The notes below the pieces were generated by a model. That model was given only the letters and a program-made list of their open reading frames with translations. It was not told the DNA's origin and did not search any database. From Nesterenkonia sandarakina (GTDB taxonomy: Bacteria; Actinomycetota; Actinomycetes; Actinomycetales; Micrococcaceae): 64,000 nt of DNA. How positions within the stretch are numbered: the first letter of the stretch is position 1; each line of letters begins with the position of its first letter. The position numbers and the translations under genes were made by a program. Location of the stretch: assembly GCF_013410215.1 (NCBI RefSeq), contig NZ_JACCFQ010000001.1, positions 1,612,001 to 1,676,000 on the forward strand, given 5' to 3'. This document shows positions 61,607 to 64,000 of this stretch, in pieces.

Positions 61607-62514
61607 CAGCCGCGCTCGGCCAGCCGGTGCGGGGCCGGCAGGTCGGCGACGTTGATGCCGACCATCGCCTCACCCAGACCCTTGGAGGCCTCGGCGACCA
61701 CCGCGGGGTCGTCGTAGTAGGTGGTGGCCTTGACGATCGCGGCGGCGCGCTCGGCGGGGTTGCCGGACTTGAAGATGCCCGAGCCCACGAACACGCCGTC
61801 GGCGCCCATCTGCATCATCATCGCGGCATCGGCCGGGGTGGCCACGCCGCCGGCGACGAAGAGGACCACCGGGAGGCGGCCTTCCCGGGCGATCTGCTTG
61901 ACCAGCTCATAGGGGGCCTGCAGGTCCTTCGCGGCGAGGTAGAGCTCGTCCTCGGCCAGGGAGGTCAGCCGGGCGATCTCGGCGTTGATGGTGCGGATGT
62001 GCTTCATCGCCTCGGAGACGTCGCCGGTGCCGGCCTCGCCCTTGGAGCGGATCATCGAGGCGCCCTCGGTGATCCGGCGCAGCGCCTCACCGAGATTCGT
62101 GGCGCCGCAGACGAAGGGCACCTTGAACTTGGACTTGTCGATGTGGTGGATGTAGTCCGCGGGGGAGAGGACCTCGGACTCATCGATGTAGTCGACCTTG
62201 AGGTGCTCGAGGATCTGCGCCTCGACGAAGTGGCCGATCCGGGCCTTAGCCATCACGGGGATCGAGACCTCGTCGATGATGCCAGTGATCAGGTCGGGGT
62301 CAGACATCCGGGCGACACCGCCGGTGGCGCGGATGTCGGCGGGCACGCGCTCGAGGGCCATGACAGCGACGGCACCGGCGTCTTCGGCGATGCGGGCCTG
62401 CTCGCGGGTGACCACGTCCATGATCACGCCGCCCTTGAGCATCTGGGCCAGTCCGGTGTTCACAGCGGTGGCGCCGGTGGCGGCAGCAGTGTGCGAGGTG
62501 GACTCAGTGGTCAC
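61603..62514 (-). CDS. pdxS: Pyridoxal 5'-phosphate synthase, synthase subunit
   Basis: Builds PLP from ribose 5-phosphate, glyceraldehyde 3-phosphate and ammonia. 303 residues: [31 protein letters not shown] (catalytic Lys), [13 protein letters not shown] (second catalytic Lys) and [22 protein letters not shown], all near-invariant in the family. The GTG at 62514 has AGGAG just upstream; in-frame codons further upstream run through a palindrome and do not match the family. It is translationally coupled to pdxT. Confidence 0.96.
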   Translation of the reverse strand: MTTESTSHTAAATGATAVNTGLAQMLKGGVIMDVVTREQARIAEDAGAVAVMALERVPADIRATGGVARMSDPDLITGIIDEVSIPVMAKARIGHFVEAQILEHLKVDYIDESEVLSPADYIHHIDKSKFKVPFVCGATNLGEALRRITEGASMIRSKGEAGTGDVSEAMKHIRTINAEIARLTSLAEDELYLAAKDLQAPYELVKQIAREGRLPVVLFVAGGVATPADAAMMMQMGADGVFVGSGIFKSGNPAERAAAIVKATTYYDDPAVVAEASKGLGEAMVGINVADLPAPHRLAERGW

Positions 62515-62548
62515 GGAGATCTCCTGGAAGGTTGGGTTGCTGCGATGA

Positions 62549-62583
62549 CAATGGGGAGTGAACATCGCGTTCACTCCCCATTG
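62549..62583. promoter_or_regulatory. Perfect 15-bp inverted repeat upstream of pdxS
   Basis: Arms 62549-62563 and 62569-62583 are exactly complementary around a 5-nt loop. It lies 34 bp before the pdxS start and 47 bp after the pspA stop on the same strand, without a T-run on the minus strand. It could be an operator for the pdxST unit, for example for a MocR/PdxR-type regulator, or a terminator for pspA. No pdxR gene is in the window. Confidence 0.75.
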
Positions 62584-62630
62584 TTCCATCACTTCAGCGT
62601 GACCGCTGAACCGACGTCATACAGCTGCGC

Positions 62631-63437
62631 TCAGGCGCGATCGCGCTCCTCAGCCTCGAGCTGCGCGGCGTAGTCCTCGGTGGCCTGAGCATCCGAGCTT
62701 CCGGCGCCCAGGGCTGCCGGTGCGGAGCTGCCGGACTTCAGCGCTGCGAGCCGGGCGTCGACCTCGGCCTGTTCGCCGAGGTCCTCCAGGGACTCGAACT
62801 GTGCGTCCAGGGAGGAGGCGGCCAGCTCGTTCTGCCCGCGCACCTTCGCCTCTTCGCGGCGGATCTTCTCTTCGAAGCGGCCCACCTCTGAGGTCGGGTC
62901 CATCACGTCGATGGACTTCACGGCGTCGTGGACCTGGGACTGGGCGTGCGCGGCGCGGGAGCGGGCGATGAGCTCGTCGCGCTTGGAGACCAGCTGCTGA
63001 CGCTTGGTCTTCATCTGCTCCAGGCCGGTCTTGAGCCGGTCCACGATCTCACGCTGGGAGGTGATGGTCGGCTCCGAAGACTTCGCGGAGGACTCCGCCT
63101 CCATCTGGCGCTGGATGGCCACCCGGGCGAGGTTGTCGAACTTCTGCGCGTTCTCGGCGTTGCCGCCGTCACGGAACTCGTCGGCCTTGCGGGAGGCGGC
63201 GAGGGCCTTCTGCCCCCAGGAACGGGAGTTCTCGAGATCCTCCTTGTAATCGTCCTCCATCATGCGCAGGTTGCCGATGGTCTGGGCGATCGCCTCTTCG
63301 GCCTCTGAGATGTTGTTGGTGAAGTCTCGGACCATCTGGTCGAGCATCTTCTCCGGGTCCTCGGAGCGATCCAGCATGGCGTTGACGTTTGCGCGTACCA
63401 GCTGGGACATGCGACCTAAAATGGACTGCTTGCTCAC
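62631..63437 (-). CDS. pspA: PspA/IM30 (Vipp1) family membrane-stress protein
   Basis: 268-residue, almost wholly helical coiled-coil protein that binds the inner membrane face and forms oligomers under envelope stress. The start SKQSILGRMSQLVRANVNAML, then DPEKMLDQMVRDF, is the family N-terminal amphipathic helix. GTG 63437 is preferred since AAGG lies about 8 nt upstream; an earlier GTG (63446) is too close to it. The C-terminal 30 residues are Ala/Ser/Glu-rich. It is immediately downstream of the TPM-domain gene on the same strand, a frequent pairing. Confidence 0.93.
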   Translation of the reverse strand: MSKQSILGRMSQLVRANVNAMLDRSEDPEKMLDQMVRDFTNNISEAEEAIAQTIGNLRMMEDDYKEDLENSRSWGQKALAASRKADEFRDGGNAENAQKFDNLARVAIQRQMEAESSAKSSEPTITSQREIVDRLKTGLEQMKTKRQQLVSKRDELIARSRAAHAQSQVHDAVKSIDVMDPTSEVGRFEEKIRREEAKVRGQNELAASSLDAQFESLEDLGEQAEVDARLAALKSGSSAPAALGAGSSDAQATEDYAAQLEAEERDRA

Positions 63438-63562
63438 AGTGTTCACCTTTCCTTGTGCATCAATGTCTCTGAACTGCTCACCATGTCGATACTAGTCACG
63501 GCACCTGGCCACGGCCATGGCAGGTCCCCGGGGAAGCCGCAGGAATCCCCGGGCCCGGGACG

Positions 63563-64000
63563 TCAGAACATCCGACGACGGCGTCCGAAGCCGCCGCCCA
63601 TGCCTCCGCGGCCCCCGGGGTAGCCGTAGCCCCCGGGCATGCCGAAGCCTCCGAACCCGCCGCCGTAGCCTCCACCCCCGCTGAGCGCGTCCTCGGCCGA
63701 TTCCTGGCGTGCGATCTGGGCGGCCTGGACGGCGAGCGTCTTGGCCTGGGTCGCCAGTTCGAGGGCTTTCGCCGGCTGGTCATCCCCGATGGATTCCGCC
63801 TCGGCGAGTGTTCGCTCCGCCTCGGCCATCCGGGTCCGGGAGGTGGCGCCGCTGCGTTTGGAACGCAGGTAGTCACGAGAGGACTGCACCTGGTGCCGCG
63901 CGGTGAGGATCTCGGTCTGGAGCACCTCGCGGGCGCGACGATCCCTGGCCTGCTGGTCGCGCACTGCGTTCAGCGGCTCATCGAGCTCCCGGTGGGCGAT
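63563..64000 (-). CDS. TPM-domain protein, C-terminal part (cut by the window end)
   Basis: The minus-strand frame is open to the last base. The visible 145 residues are a coiled-coil region (AHRELDEPLNAV, ILTARHQVQSSRDYL, AEAERTLAEAES) followed by a Gly-rich tail GGGGYGGGFGGFGMPGGYG ending GRRRRMF. This layout is that of the C-terminal part of actinobacterial TPM-domain (YgcG-like) membrane proteins, whose N-terminal TPM domain and membrane helix would lie beyond the window. It lies upstream of pspA on the same strand. Confidence 0.8.
   Translation of the reverse strand: MAHRELDEPLNAVRDQQARDRRAREVLQTEILTARHQVQSSRDYLRSKRSGATSRTRMAEAERTLAEAESIGDDQPAKALELATQAKTLAVQAAQIARQESAEDALSGGGGYGGGFGGFGMPGGYGYPGGRGGMGGGFGRRRRMF

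Noticed and set aside
1-64000. CRISPR arrays, prophage genes, insertion sequences
   Set aside because: No regularly spaced direct repeats, structural phage genes or transposases were found on either strand.

Overview
The window reads as a chromosomal segment of a high-GC actinobacterium of the Micrococcaceae type. Supporting signs are the strong G/C preference at third codon positions, the many GTG starts, an actinobacterial initiator tRNA, actinobacterial gene families (AdnAB, UvrD2 with HRDC, a DUF2342 protein, PDZ-Lon, UPF0182, HemQ) and acidic, disordered protein tails. The acidic tails, a glycine-betaine/choline-type ABC transporter and a choline-sulfatase suggest a halotolerant organism such as Nesterenkonia. 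The genus is an inference only.

Layout. 0-4.4 kb: the tail of a preceding Arg/Gly-rich protein, a solitary DNA methyltransferase and a four-gene osmoprotectant ABC transporter (opuC type), closed by a long hairpin. 4.5-16.5 kb: hemA, E, Y(cgoX), Q(chdC), H(cpfC), C, D, B and L, which is the whole coproporphyrin-dependent heme route from glutamyl-tRNA to heme, interrupted by a small lipoprotein gene and one unknown gene. 16.6-21.4 kb: a zinc alcohol dehydrogenase, choline-sulfatase (betC) divergent from a formylglycine-generating enzyme that should activate it, and a DnaQ-like exonuclease. 21.5-28.9 kb: adnA-adnB, the double-strand-break resection helicase-nuclease.

28.9-38.25 kb is a visibly lower-GC accessory island starting exactly at the 3' end of adnB. 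It holds vsr and a C5-cytosine methyltransferase on the minus strand, then a divergent four-gene plus-strand operon: MutL/MORC-like GHKL ATPase, Z1-domain ATPase, PD-(D/E)XK (DUF4420-like) nuclease and AIPR protein. This is the best candidate for an unusual system. It matches the composition I recall for the MutL-Z1-AIPR (Mza) anti-phage systems and the MORC-associated restriction-modification operons, here combined with its own methylase and mismatch-repair endonuclease.

38.3-56.7 kb: tenA and an MFS exporter, then a backbone block that parallels the Mycobacterium tuberculosis Rv3193c-Rv3202c neighbourhood (phosphotransferase-like protein, nudC, uvrD2, a folate-breakdown-type peptidase with an AbgT transporter, M48-like protease, ThiF/TOMM-like protein, DUF2342, PDZ-Lon, UPF0182). 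56.8-64 kb: initiator tRNA with promoter and terminator, a second zinc alcohol dehydrogenase, two paralogous LRV-domain membrane proteins, the pdxST pyridoxal-phosphate synthase, a PspA protein and the end of a TPM-domain protein cut by the window edge.

Intergenic DNA carries several long palindromes, including two copies of one 75-bp element. I saw no CRISPR array, insertion sequence, prophage or rRNA gene.
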